Shown here: one piece after another, positions 47,180 through 57,445 of the stretch
Position numbering within the stretch: position 1 is the stretch's first letter
How the letters are laid out: the number at the start of each line of letters is the position of its first letter
Assembly: GCF_033115175.1 (NCBI RefSeq)
Contig: NC_084838.1
Location: 46,975,468 to 47,039,467 of the forward strand
From: Lepus europaeus
Lineage: Eukaryota > Chordata > Mammalia > Lagomorpha > Leporidae
DNA length: 64,000 nt
Direction: 5' to 3'
Made by a program: the position numbers and the translations under genes
The notes under the pieces: generated by a model
Told to the model about the DNA's origin: nothing
What the model saw: the letters and a program-made list of their open reading frames with translations, nothing else
Database searches by the model: none

Positions 47180-47310
47180 AACTAACATTTTCTTAGCATT
47201 TATTATCTATGAGTCCCTGTTCTAGGGGCTTAATTTATATGATCTCATCTGTTCTTATTCTAACAACCAACGTCAGAGAAAGGTGCTGCTCTCAACATAT
47301 TGCCCTACAA
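47180..47310 (+). mobile_element. MIR SINE fragment
   Basis: 'aacattttcttagcatttat', 'tatgagtccctgttctaggg', 'tatatgatctcatctgttct' follow the MIR 5' core. Confidence 0.65.
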
Positions 47311-47719
47311 TGAAAACTCAGCACCGACCTACTTGGAAAAAAACAAAGTTCAGGGCAGATTTAAATGTTACTAGCTCCACTCCTTATCAGCAATGTGTCT
47401 CAGGCTGAGGGTCTGTTTCCTCAATCCTCATATGGAAAAATATAATGTCCTTTACTGCAGGATTAGTGGATTGGATGAGTACAGAGGCACTCAGCACATG
47501 ATCAGGCACAGAAAGAGACTCCCTCTCTCAGGGCTCTCCCTAACGCTCCTATCGGTGCTGGTGGTGCTGGGGTAGGTGAAACACATGAGCTGGAAACCAC
47601 TGTGCAGAAAACTCTCACCCATGACTGGTCTTAAAACCCAAGACCTGGGCAGATTCTTCTGTGGACCATTTTTCATTCTCTATTCTTACTTTGAGCACGT
47701 TACTCTTCTTTTTTAATAT
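47311..47719. other. No gene recognised
   Basis: Unique-looking DNA between a MIR and a CSINE. Faint MIR-like wording may continue to about 47,460. Confidence 0.38.
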
Positions 47720-48051
47720 GTTTTTTAAAAATTAATTTTTATTTGAAAAACAAAGACACACACAGAGACAGAGGGACAGAGAGAGAGAGAGAGAGATCTT
47801 CCATCTGCTGGTTTACTCCCCACATGCTTGCAACCGCCACAGCTGGACCAGGTCAAAGCCAGGAGCCTGAAATTCAGACTAGGTCTCCCACATGAATGGC
47901 AGGGACCCAAATACTTGGACCATCACTTGTTGCCCCCTAGGATGCACACGAGCAGGGAGCTGGGTCAGAATAGCCAGACATAAACCAGGCACTCTGATAC
48001 AGGATGTGGACATCCCGATGGACACTTAACCACCGCACTACACACCCACCT
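47720..48051 (-). mobile_element. CSINE, antisense, old
   Basis: 'ttttttaaaaattaattttt', GA-run at 47777-47795, 'cttccatctgctggtttact', 'gtctcccacatgaatggcag', and a head ending 'accgcactacacacccacct'. A pyrimidine-rich 100-bp stretch follows outside the element. Confidence 0.86.
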
Positions 48052-48734
48052 CTCCTCTCCCTTCTTTATGCTTACCTTCGCCTTTCCTTCCTTCCCCCTT
48101 CCCTGCTCTGCTACCTTCCCTGTTTTCCCCACCAAATTCTACCTCCTTCCTGACAGCCAGCCTAGCTCCCCCAGGTAAGGACTCTGTCCACAACACATCT
48201 CCGTGACCTGCAGAGCATATGGCATCATGACACCCAGGAGAATCTACTGGGCCTTGTGAAAGGCTAAACCACTGCGGCTTATGTATTTATTGTCAAAACC
48301 CATGGTACAGTCTGTGTTCCATTGAGAGTGTATAATAGTCTATTTAAGAACGGATCTGTGGATTTGTGCTGAAGTTTTTGTGCCTCCTCAATCCCTTCTA
48401 GTCCGTTCAAGGACCATAAAGACAACATCAGCACGGATACCCTAAGGGCAGTTGATAATCACTCACATGACTTCTTCTGGTTCCACTCAATTACAGCAAT
48501 CACCTCGTTTCTCTAACTATCGACATGCAATTTTCCATGCCTGTTTTCTTCTTGGTCTTTGTCTACTTATTGGCTGCAAAATCAATGTATGCACTCTACT
48601 CATGCACCTCATGAATCTGAGAAAATGGAGGAAACGAACACTTCCCTTAAATGCTGAGAGACGGAGCCACAATCAAATCTCGTGGTTTCCATGCCCTTGT
48701 TTTCCATGTTATACCAAACTTTGTAGCAGTAATG
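48052..48734. other. No gene recognised; pyrimidine-rich start
   Basis: 48052-48150 is C/T-rich (cctttccttccttcccccttcc). The rest is unique-looking. Confidence 0.4.
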
Positions 48735-48870
48735 GTGGTTAGTGTTTGTGGAGTGCCTTCTGGGTGTTAGTACCATGCTGAGTCATTTTCACAACAACCC
48801 AGAAAGACTAGTAATATTAACCTTATTCGATAGATGAGGAAACAGAGATTAAGCAGCCCTGAAAAAGACA
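48735..48870 (+). mobile_element. MIR SINE fragment
   Basis: 'tggagtgccttctgggtgtt', 'cattttcacaacaacccaga', 'ttattcgatagatgaggaaa' and 'cagagattaagcagcc' are MIR landmarks in order. Confidence 0.78.
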
Positions 48871-48917
48871 GATATGAATTGAAAGAGAATAAAACATCTT
48901 CTAAGACACAGGTACAG

Positions 48918-49141
48918 AAGCTAGTGAAGCGGAAATGTCATGGGCTTCAGACTGGATTATCCTGAATTCAAATCCCAGGTGTTTGCCAACTGAGTACCAA
49001 AGAAGCTTCCTCATTTCATAAAGCCTCCGTTGTTCTCACCTCTAAATGGGAAACAAAACGTCCTATTGCACTGGGATTATTGTAGGAGTGGTTGGTTAAG
49101 GAAGTAAGCTAATATATAGCATAGAGCCTGGGCCAATTAAG
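48918..49141 (+). mobile_element. MIR SINE, near full length
   Basis: A second MIR directly follows. Its tRNA-like part ('catgggcttcagactggatt', 'gaattcaaatcccaggtgtt'), core ('cttcctcatttcataaagcc', 'ctctaaatgggaaaca') and end ('ctaatatatagcatagagcc') are all present, unlike most MIR copies here. Confidence 0.75.
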
Positions 49142-49228
49142 AAAAACTCCTCTGCTGTTGATAATCACCTTCCCTGCTTTGTGATCACAGTGAGCACACA
49201 GAGAATAGGAGAGATTGTAAAAATGGAG

Positions 49229-49445
49229 AACTTCAAAAAGTTAATGGAAGTATGGAATTAAGAGATAAGTTTATTTTGATGCAAAAAAAATTTTTGAAAT
49301 CCACACATAGTTTTTTTCATAATATGCATTTCCCATGAGCTTTCAGAAGATGCCTCTCATAGGCATGGATTTCTTTTTTTTTTTTTTTGCACAAAAGCAA
49401 ATTTGTCTTTATATTTTACTTTTCTGTGAACTTTTTGAAATGTCC
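49229..49445 (+). mobile_element. Foldback palindromic element, copy 2
   Basis: The left arm (acttcaaaaagttaatggaa ... gcaaaaaaaatttttgaaatcc) is repeated as its reverse complement at the right (ggatttctttt... ...gtgaactttttgaaa). Together they form arms of roughly 80 bp around a middle that resembles the other half of copy 1. It is thus about twice as long as 12931-13054. Non-coding. Confidence 0.68.
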
Positions 49446-49655
49446 TTTTATTGTTAGACATTTTGGCTATATTATCATGTAACCCAATGAGCTGGCCTTT
49501 CAGAGTAATGACCATCTCCATGTGCTAACCAATTTTGAAAATATGCATTTATTATCCAGACATCCATTAGAGCCATTATAGTTTCATGGAGATCAATCTC
49601 AATTCACAGAGCGTCAGCCCAAGTCATCATTAAAAGCTAATAAGGGTGCTGCTGC
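49446..49655. other. No gene or repeat recognised
   Basis: Short unique-looking spacer. Confidence 0.4.
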
Positions 49656-49983
49656 TTTTTTTAAAAAAGATTTATTTATTTATTTGAAAGTCAGAGTTAT
49701 GCAGAGAGAAGGAGAGGCAGAGAGAGAGCCATCTTCCATCCTCTGGTTCACTCCTCAATTGGCCTTAACAGCAGGAGCTGCACTAATCTGAAGCCAGGAG
49801 CTTCCTCTGGGTCTCCTATGCAGGGGCAGGGGCCCAAGCACTTGGGCCATCTTCCATTGCTTCCCCCAAGCCATAGCAGAGAGCTGGATTGGAAATGGAG
49901 CAGCCGGGACTAGAACCGGTATCCATATGGGATGCTGGCACTGCAGGCGGAGGCATTACCCTTTATGCCACAGTGCCAGCCCC
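49656..49983 (-). mobile_element. CSINE, antisense
   Basis: 'aaaaaagatttatttattta', GA-rich part, 'ctctggttcactcctcaatt', 'ggggcaggggcccaagcact' and a complete head ending 'gccacagtgccagcccc'. Possible short duplication aagggtg/aagagtg at the flanks. Confidence 0.92.
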
Positions 49984-50843
49984 AAGAGTGTTTTTTCACA
50001 AGCACTATCTTTGCACTATAAATCTTGCTATGTTTTTAAAACCGTACTACATATTTCAGTAATGTTTCTTTAATTTAACCTCTGTTGGATATTATTGTTC
50101 TATGTGTGTTTAAGAATGAGAGCAAGTAACTCCATTTGCCCCTCTCTCCTGCATCGATTCTGGTTGTCGGCGTGAGCCCACTCGACTAAGCATGTCTTGC
50201 ATGTGTGATAGTGGGGCTGAATTTGTATGTTCCAGGCAAACTCACATCCTTGAAAATAATGGCTTAAAATAGGAATGCTGACACCACCTTAACTCAAACA
50301 GCACAAATGCAGGGCTGTAATTTTCTATGCTAGTTAATCTCCTGGTACAAAAACCTCTGTTGCTCAAGGGAATTCTTCATCCAGTAGGGGAAAAAAAAAT
50401 ATTCTCTCAAGGATGTAATAAGTTAACAAACCAAATTAGTATGGAGTGGGGTTTTGTGGCTCTTATCATCCACATTAACCTCAGGGCTCTCCAGGGCTAA
50501 TATCTTTAGTTGTGCTGTTTTTCGCTTGCTGTCTCCAAACCACTAACCTTATTTTTCTATGGGGGAATTGAAAGCTCTGCTCTTTGCAAATCTCCCTCTG
50601 ATTTTCAGTCACTTTGGTGAAGCTAAGCCTTCAGTTTCCAAGGTCAAATGAGCTGAGCCCGTTTCGAGAGAAGCTTACTTCTGACTGACACAATAAGGGG
50701 CTACTCTTTTTAGTAGACCCTTGCACCGACGTCTTTAAAACACTTCACCATTTGAAATGCAACTTTCTTTAGACACACGCGAGGACTCCCAAGAAACGCA
50801 TGGAACGGCAGCGCCACCTACTGGTTTTCTGTTACTAGATGCG
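49984..50843. other. No gene or repeat recognised
   Basis: Unique-looking DNA. Confidence 0.4.
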
Positions 50844-51179
50844 GGTTTTTTTTTTTTTGGTTTTTTTTTTTTTTTTTTTTTTTTTTGACAGGCAGAGTGG
50901 ACAGTGAGAGACAGAGAGAAAGGTCTTCCTTGGCCGTTGGTTCACCCTCCAATGGCCACCGCGGCCGGTGCGCTGCAGCCAGGTACTTCCTCCTGGTCTC
51001 CCATGGGGTGCAGGGCCCAAGCACTTGGGCCATCCTCCACTGCACTCCCCGGCCACAGCAGAGAGCTGGCCTGGAAGAGGGGCAACCGGGACAGAATCCA
51101 GCGCCCCAACCAGGACTAAAACCCGGTGTACCGGCGCCACAAGGCGGAGGATTAGCCAATTGAGCCGCGGCACCGGCCC
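50844..51179 (-). mobile_element. CSINE, antisense, young, with target-site duplication
   Basis: Long T-run tail (50846-50886), 'ttgacaggcagagtggacag', and a full head with the B box region reading aggactaaaacccggtgtac on this strand. agatgcg at 50837-50843 and 51180-51186 flanks it. Close to the consensus-like copy at 1142, so a recent insertion. Confidence 0.94.
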
Positions 51180-51186
51180 AGATGCG

Positions 51187-53413
51187 TCTTTTTAAATATT
51201 TATTTATTTACTGTGGTGTAGGTGTCTGCTTTTGCTTTAGAGAATGAAGACTGCTCATGTAGATTCTGTTGTCCACATAAGAATAGGCAGCTGGACCATC
51301 AGTAATATCTTTTTATTTTTAATACACTGCCAAATGAGATCGTCTATCTTCAGAGTCTAAATTTTAAGATGGAGGAAGAAATAGAAAAGACAAAATCGGA
51401 AATATATGAAATGTGCCTTACGATTACTGATGGCATCTTTCAGGCCGCCGAGTGTGGTGTTGTTCAGCCTGATATGCAGGCCGAGCAGGGTCTCTTTGCA
51501 TAGCTGACACCATGGCATATGGTCAACTGCTGCCTCTTTCAGAGGGGGAAACCAGTGGTCCAACAAGTGACTTTGGTCTGATGCAGACAAGTCTGCTCTC
51601 CCTTCAGCTGTTGGAAAGCTGAATATTAACCACATTGTCATGACAAAAATGCCTCAAAATGGGAATTGCGTGTAACTCTATGGTTGACTTGGTGATCGGT
51701 TGTGCCAGTTGATTGCTGCTGTTGCCAAAGAGAGCTATGTCATAAATTCAACCCCAGGGCAAGTTTGGAGATAACTCTGTTCCATAACGAGGGAGAAATG
51801 AGATTTACAGGTGCAAACTGGCTTCCGCAATGTATTCTGCCCCATTTATTTCTACCAAATAGTCAGTGACAAGGAAACTGAGGTGTCCAAGATTAAGCCC
51901 TAGCCTAAGGTGACAAACCAGTAATTGATAATCTTGAAATTCAGATTCATGTCTGTTTTAATTCAAACCTCGTACTATCACAACTATACTATTATGCCTG
52001 GTTAGCTATCCTGAAAATGGGTCCCCCACTTCAGAGAAGTTGCATGAGGAATACTGAAGCATGCTTCAAAGGCCTTGTCTACACCTGTAGAAATAACTCC
52101 ATGACCTTGCTCCTAGGTAATAAATATCTATTTATCGATGACAGGAAAACTATACATTAAGTATCAGCCTCACCAAAGGAAGTTTTAACATACTTTTCCT
52201 GGAGGAAAAATTGCAATTCATTCCCAAATCTACATTGATTCCACTCTGCCCTAGCCACCTCACACTCAGTGGATCGCATGATATGGTCTTCCTATTCTGA
52301 AAAATAAAGAAAAGCACGTTGCACATTCTCAAGGCTTTAAAGTGGCTTATCTCTCTAGAAGACTAACTCAAGTATTTCTTAAAGTCAAAATCTGAGTATA
52401 AATCCAGCTGGAAGTCAGAATTGCCCCCACCATTGTATTGAAATTGTTCTTGCAAAGTCACCGGTGACTTCTGCTTGTACAAATTCAATGGTCAATTCTC
52501 TAGCTTCAATGACTCCTAGAGGAGAAATGATCCCCCGAGGTCAAAAGGGACCAGTTGAGGATGAGCACCTCCCCTTGCTGCCTACAGGGACCGTGAGCAC
52601 TCTGTGACAGCAGGTGGTCTTAGGTATACCTAATTACATCTTCCATGTTCTATTGTATAGCTGTTTACATTACAAAATAGCACAAACACAAATGTTCAAA
52701 TTATAGTAAAGAATCAGAAAAACATAATGTCAGCCATAGTCCCATCAATCAGATGACTGATACTAACATTCTGGAGCATTTCCTGGTGTGGGTATAGCGG
52801 TTTGTGTGTGTGTGTGTGTTAGAGGTACAGGATTTTTTTTCCTGTTTTTTTGTTTTGAATATTTTTTATATATGCACAGATATTCTATACATAGATGTAC
52901 ATACTTATTATATGTATATACAATGAATGCATTTAGCAAGATAGACAAAATATCTAAAGAGCTAATGACATACGATTCTTGTCAAGGAAAGACCTTGAAA
53001 AAATAAACTTCATAAGAGCTTGGTGTAGGAATTAAACCCTGCTCCATCCCTATCCCTTCTCACCCCCTCTTTATCCAGTCCATGAAAGGTGGTAGAGATT
53101 CAGAGTGTTTTGGCATCAGTTTTATAGTATTAGGAAATTCATGGCAATTTAATTCGGCTCTCAAAAGTATGGAAACTCCAACTGACATCTCAATTTATGG
53201 AATTTCATACAATTTTTGGAGGTTTTATGTGTGCTTGTCCTTCAGTATTCAATGGTTGATTATCCTTCAACGACCTTTGCAAGCCTTTCCAGGAAATTCT
53301 AAAGACAGTGCCACTTTGATCTCTCCTGAGTGGAGGTCTGAAGACTCTGATCTAGGATACGGACCATGATGGGGTTAGGAAAGGCAACAGTTGGGCTTGT
53401 ACAAAGCAATTAA
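51187..53413. other. No gene seen; MIR and a short TG repeat
   Basis: Unique-looking apart from a MIR trace at 51865-51985 ('agtgacaaggaaactgaggt', 'ggtgacaaaccagtaattga'). A (TG)n at 52803-52820 is the other exception. Open frames are short and lack protein features. Confidence 0.42.
52803..52820. repeat. (TG)n microsatellite, short
   Basis: About nine TG units. Confidence 0.95.
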
Positions 53414-53425
53414 TTATGAAACAGA

Positions 53426-53775
53426 GGCAGGCGCCATGGCTCCCTTGGCTAATCCTCTGCCTGCGGCGCTGGCACCCCGGGTTCTAGTCCTGGTTGGGGC
53501 ACCGGGTACTAGTCCCGGTTGCTCCTCTCCCAGTCCAGCTCTCTGCTGTGGCCTGGGAGTGCAGTGGAGGATGGCCCAAGTGCTTGGGCCCTGCACCCCA
53601 TGGGAGACCAGGAGGAAGCACCTGGCTCCTGGCTTCAGATCGGCACAGCGCCGGCCGTACTGGCCATTAGGGGAGTGAACCAATGGAAGGAAAACCTTTC
53701 TCTCTGTCTCTCTCTCACTGTCCATAACTCTCTATCTTTCTTTCACACTGTCTAACTCTGCCTGTCCAAAAAAAG
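53426..53775 (+). mobile_element. CSINE, sense, young, with 12-bp target-site duplication
   Basis: A full-length CSINE (head ggcaggcgccatggctccct, B box ggttctagtcc near 53480, A-tail to 53774). ttatgaaacaga at 53414-53425 and 53776-53787 is an exact duplication. High similarity to the copy at 1142 implies recent insertion. Confidence 0.96.
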
Positions 53776-53787
53776 TTATGAAACAGA

Positions 53788-54400
53788 AAAACTGTGACCC
53801 ACTGAAGTCCTCTGAGAATTAAACTGCCTTTAGCCTAGGTTATTGATAGGGGTACCATTCCAAATGTGGACATATTTCCTGGATTATGAATAAGAAGTAG
53901 GGGAGCTCTATGTAAGACTCAAAATCCAAAACTTTTTAAATCTATCAAAATCTCAGGAAAGAATTTTATCCCAGGAGCTAAATAAAATTAATTCTCTCCA
54001 TCAGTCATGTGTGGGTTTGTGTGTCAGACAAACCATGAATGAGTAGAAACTGAAGTTAAGGGCCTGTTGTAATATTTCAGATGCCAGATGTTAGAGGCTT
54101 AAGTTAGGATACTACAGCAGATAAAAAAAGAAGATTTATATAACAGATATTGGGAAGAAATATAGAACTTTGTGAGTGACCATTTATAGGGTGATGAAAG
54201 AATAAAAGCTAAAATATTTCACATTTCCCATCCTGGCAGTTGAGAATGAGTAACATAAATGGAGAAGGAAGGATTTTAAAAGAAAAAAAAAACTTTGGTA
54301 TGTACAGTGTATTTCAATAAAATGCTTTTAAAAAAGAAAAAGCTGAGATCAGATAGATTCAATAAAATTTACTTCAGCCAGATTAAAGGTTCTAGAACTA
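53788..54400. other. No gene or repeat recognised
   Basis: Unique-looking, A/T-rich. Confidence 0.4.
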
Positions 54401-54410
54401 AAGCATTTCT

Positions 54411-54765
54411 TTTTTTTTTTTTTTTAAGATTTCTTTATTTATTTGAAAGGCAGAGTTACAGAGAGGCAGAGGCAGAAGCAGATAGAGAGAAAGAGAAAGA
54501 GAGAGGTCTTCCATCCACAGGTTTACTCCCCACATGGCCTCAATGGCCAGAACTGGGACAATCTGAAGCCAGGAGCCAGGAGCTTCTTCCAGGTCTGCCA
54601 CATGAGTGCAAGGGCCCAAGGACTTGGGCCATCTTCTACTGCTTTCCCAGGCCATAGCAGAGAGTTGGATCAGAAGTGGAGTAGCCAGGACTCGAACAGG
54701 CGTCCATATAGGATGCTAGCACTGCAGTGGTGGCTTTACCCACTATGCCACAGTCCTGGCCCCTG
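54411..54765 (-). mobile_element. CSINE, antisense, with 10-bp target-site duplication
   Basis: T-run, 'ttaagatttctttatttatt', GA-rich part, 'ttccatccacaggtttactc', full head ending 'gccacagtcctggcccc'. aagcatttct at 54401-54410 and 54766-54775. Confidence 0.95.
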
Positions 54766-54775
54766 AAGCATTTCT

Positions 54776-55387
54776 GATCATCCCCATCCCCCGTGCTCCC
54801 TGCTCATTACCCTATCCCAGCCACTGTCCCCATATACAGGTTATACTTACAGCCAGAGAAAAGGAAGTGACATTCTGAAACAACCTGATTGGCTGCAATC
54901 AGCATTGGTCTTATATGGACATGATTTGATCAGTTGGCACCCTGTTTGACTGAAACTCAACTCATGTGGTAACCTGAGATTCAGTTGCTTAGTTATAAGA
55001 GTATAGGCCCAAGTTAAAATTTGTTTATCCATCACCTAGAGTACTATTGACTATTTACATAGACTACTCTGAGCCAAACAAATAGATAGGCTGGTTTAGG
55101 TCGAATTTACTTTAGTTCAACAGTAGCAACTGGTCTGTATAGAAGGAGATTATTCATTTGTTTTCTTGTTGTAGTTCTCAGATAAGGTACAAAGCTAGTG
55201 GAATTGATCAGGAGTCAGATGAAAGTAGGGAATGAAGTTGAAAATAATAGTCAGGGCCAGAGCAGTAGGCTTGGAAGTCTCCCACATAGGTCAGTAGAGG
55301 TCACTCAAATAGGTAAGACCTCCAAAGGAGGAAGTATAAAATCAATATGTTCCATAACACACCATTTAGCTTACTTGAAAAATTCAT
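54776..55387. other. No gene recognised
   Basis: Unique-looking. 54870-55030 has a faint resemblance to old LTR-retrotransposon internal sequence, without clear landmarks. Confidence 0.3.
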
Positions 55388-55397
55388 TCTTTTCTCC

Positions 55398-55735
55398 ATT
55401 TTTAAGATTTATTTATTTATTTGAAAGATAGAGTTACAAAGCAGGAGAGGCAGAGGCTGAGAGAGAGAGAGAGAAGCCTTCCATCCACTGGTTCACTCCC
55501 CAAATGGCTGCACTGGCCAGAGCTGGGCCAGACCAAATCAAGGCGTCAGGATCTTCATCTGGGTCTTCCACAGGGGTGCAGGGACCAAGTGCTTGCTATC
55601 TTCCACTGCTTTTCTAGGTACATTAGCAAGGAGCTGGATCAGAAGTGAAGCAGCCTGGACTCAAATCAGCACCCATATGGGGTGCCAGCACTGCAGGCGG
55701 CAGGTTAACCCCTCTACACCCACAGCGCCAGCCCC
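55398..55735 (-). mobile_element. CSINE, antisense, with 10-bp target-site duplication
   Basis: 'taagatttatttatttattt', 'cttccatccactggttcact', 'caggggtgcagggaccaagt', head ending 'cccacagcgccagcccc'. tcttttctcc at 55388-55397 and 55736-55745. Confidence 0.95.
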
Positions 55736-55901
55736 TCTTTTCTCCTTCTCAAAATGGGTTATTAGCAAAAAGTAGGAGCTTATAGAATTTTTTTCTTTCA
55801 CTTTATAGGAAAGCAATCCAACTTCAGTTCATGGGTTTCTTTGATTGGGAGAATACAGACAATATTATCAAAATTGCTGAAGAACAAAGGAAGAGCTCTT
55901 T

Positions 55902-56641
55902 TTTTTTAAATTAAACTTTTATTTAATGAATATAAATTTCCAAAGTACAGCTTATGGGTTACAATGGCTTCCCCCTCCCAAAACTTCCCTCCCACCCACA
56001 ACCCTCCCCTTTCCCGCTCCCTCTCCCAATCACATCATGATTCATTTTCTATTCTCTTTATATACAGAAGATCAGTTTAGTATATATTAGGTAACGATTT
56101 CAACAGTTTGTCCCCATATAGCAAAACAAAGTGAAAAAAAAATACTGTTGGAGTACTAGTTATAGCATTAAATAAGAGTGTACAGCACATTAAAGACAGA
56201 GATCCTACATAATATTTTTTTAATTAATTAATTTTCTATGCCATTTCCAATTTAACACCAGGTTGTTTTTTTTTTTCATTTCCAATTATCTTTATATACA
56301 GAAGATCGATTCAGTATATAATTAGTAAAGATCTCATCAGTTTGTACCCACGCAGAAACACAAAGTGTAAAAATACTGTTTCAGTACTAGTTATAGCATC
56401 ACTGCACATTAGACAACACATTAAGGACAGATCCCACATGGGATGTAAGTACACAGTGACTTCTGTTGCTGAATTAACAATTTGACACTCCTGTTCATCG
56501 CGTCAGTAATCTCCCTAGGCTCTAGTCATGAGTTGCCAGGGCTATGGAAGCCTTTAGAGTTCGCTGACTTTGATCTTATTCCGATAGGGTCATAGTCAAA
56601 GTGGAAGTTCTCTCCTCCCTTCAGAAAAAGGTACCTCCTTC
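55902..56641 (-). mobile_element. L1 3' UTR, antisense, with 14-bp duplication and duplicated module
   Basis: A 5'-truncated rabbit L1. 3' end at the left (aacttttatttaatgaatat), then 'ccctcccacccacaaccctc', then two related modules beginning near 56054 and 56288, and a longer inner part than at 35571. It is bracketed by aggaagagctcttt at 55888-55901 and 56642-56655, an exact duplication. Confidence 0.95.
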
Positions 56642-56655
56642 AGGAAGAGCTCTTT

Positions 56656-57101
56656 AAATTAGAGCTCTGGGCATGCTTTGGATCCCCTTCCAAAAATACA
56701 CACACATACACACACATAATTTAGCAGGTGCTAAAAGCATCACTCAGTACCCTTGCTTCTGACACTAACCTAATGAAAGAAATGTTTAAAATGCTAGAAG
56801 GAAGCACATCATGCTATAAGCAACCATATTCAGCTTTCTTTGATGGACAAAAAAAAGGAAGGTAAGTGAAAGGCAGAGAAGAGAGAAACACAGAAATGGA
56901 AACGAAGAAGGGCAAATGTTACTCGAGCAAAGCTTTAGAGCTCACTGAGTGCCAGGAAGACCCTGATAATATAAATTGAATGTTTTGCATTTGAAGTTTT
57001 GGGAGGAAAAGGAACACATGTCTAAAAATAACAGCATTGGCATCGGTGTCTGATTCCACCATTGATTAACAACCATAGGTGTCAATTCACACAAAATGGA
57101 C
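56656..57101. other. No gene recognised; short CA-rich run
   Basis: Unique-looking with an (ACAC)-type run at about 56698-56718. Confidence 0.42.
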
Positions 57102-57109
57102 ATACTGCA

Positions 57110-57437
57110 TTTTTTTGACAGGCAGAGTTAGACAATGAGAGAGAGAGAGAGACGGAGAGAAAGGTCTTCCTTCTGTTGGTTTACCCCCCAAATGGCCGCT
57201 ACGGCTGGCGTGCTGCGCTGATCCAAAGCCAGGAGCCAGGTGCTTCCTCATGGTCTCCCACGCGGGTGCAGGGCCCAAACATCTGGGCCATCCTCCACTG
57301 CCTTCCCGGGCCACAGCAGAGAGCTGGACAGGAAGAGGGGCAACCAGGGCAGAATCCAGCACCCCAACCGGGACTAGAACCTGTAGTACCAGCGCCGCAG
57401 GCTGAAGATTAGCCTAGTGAGCCATGGAGCCGGCCTT
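57110..57437 (-). mobile_element. CSINE, antisense, young, with target-site duplication
   Basis: Short T tail, 'ttgacaggcagagttagaca', full young-type body and head ending near 57435. atactgca at 57102-57109 and 57438-57445 flanks it. Confidence 0.94.
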
Positions 57438-57445
57438 ATACTGCA

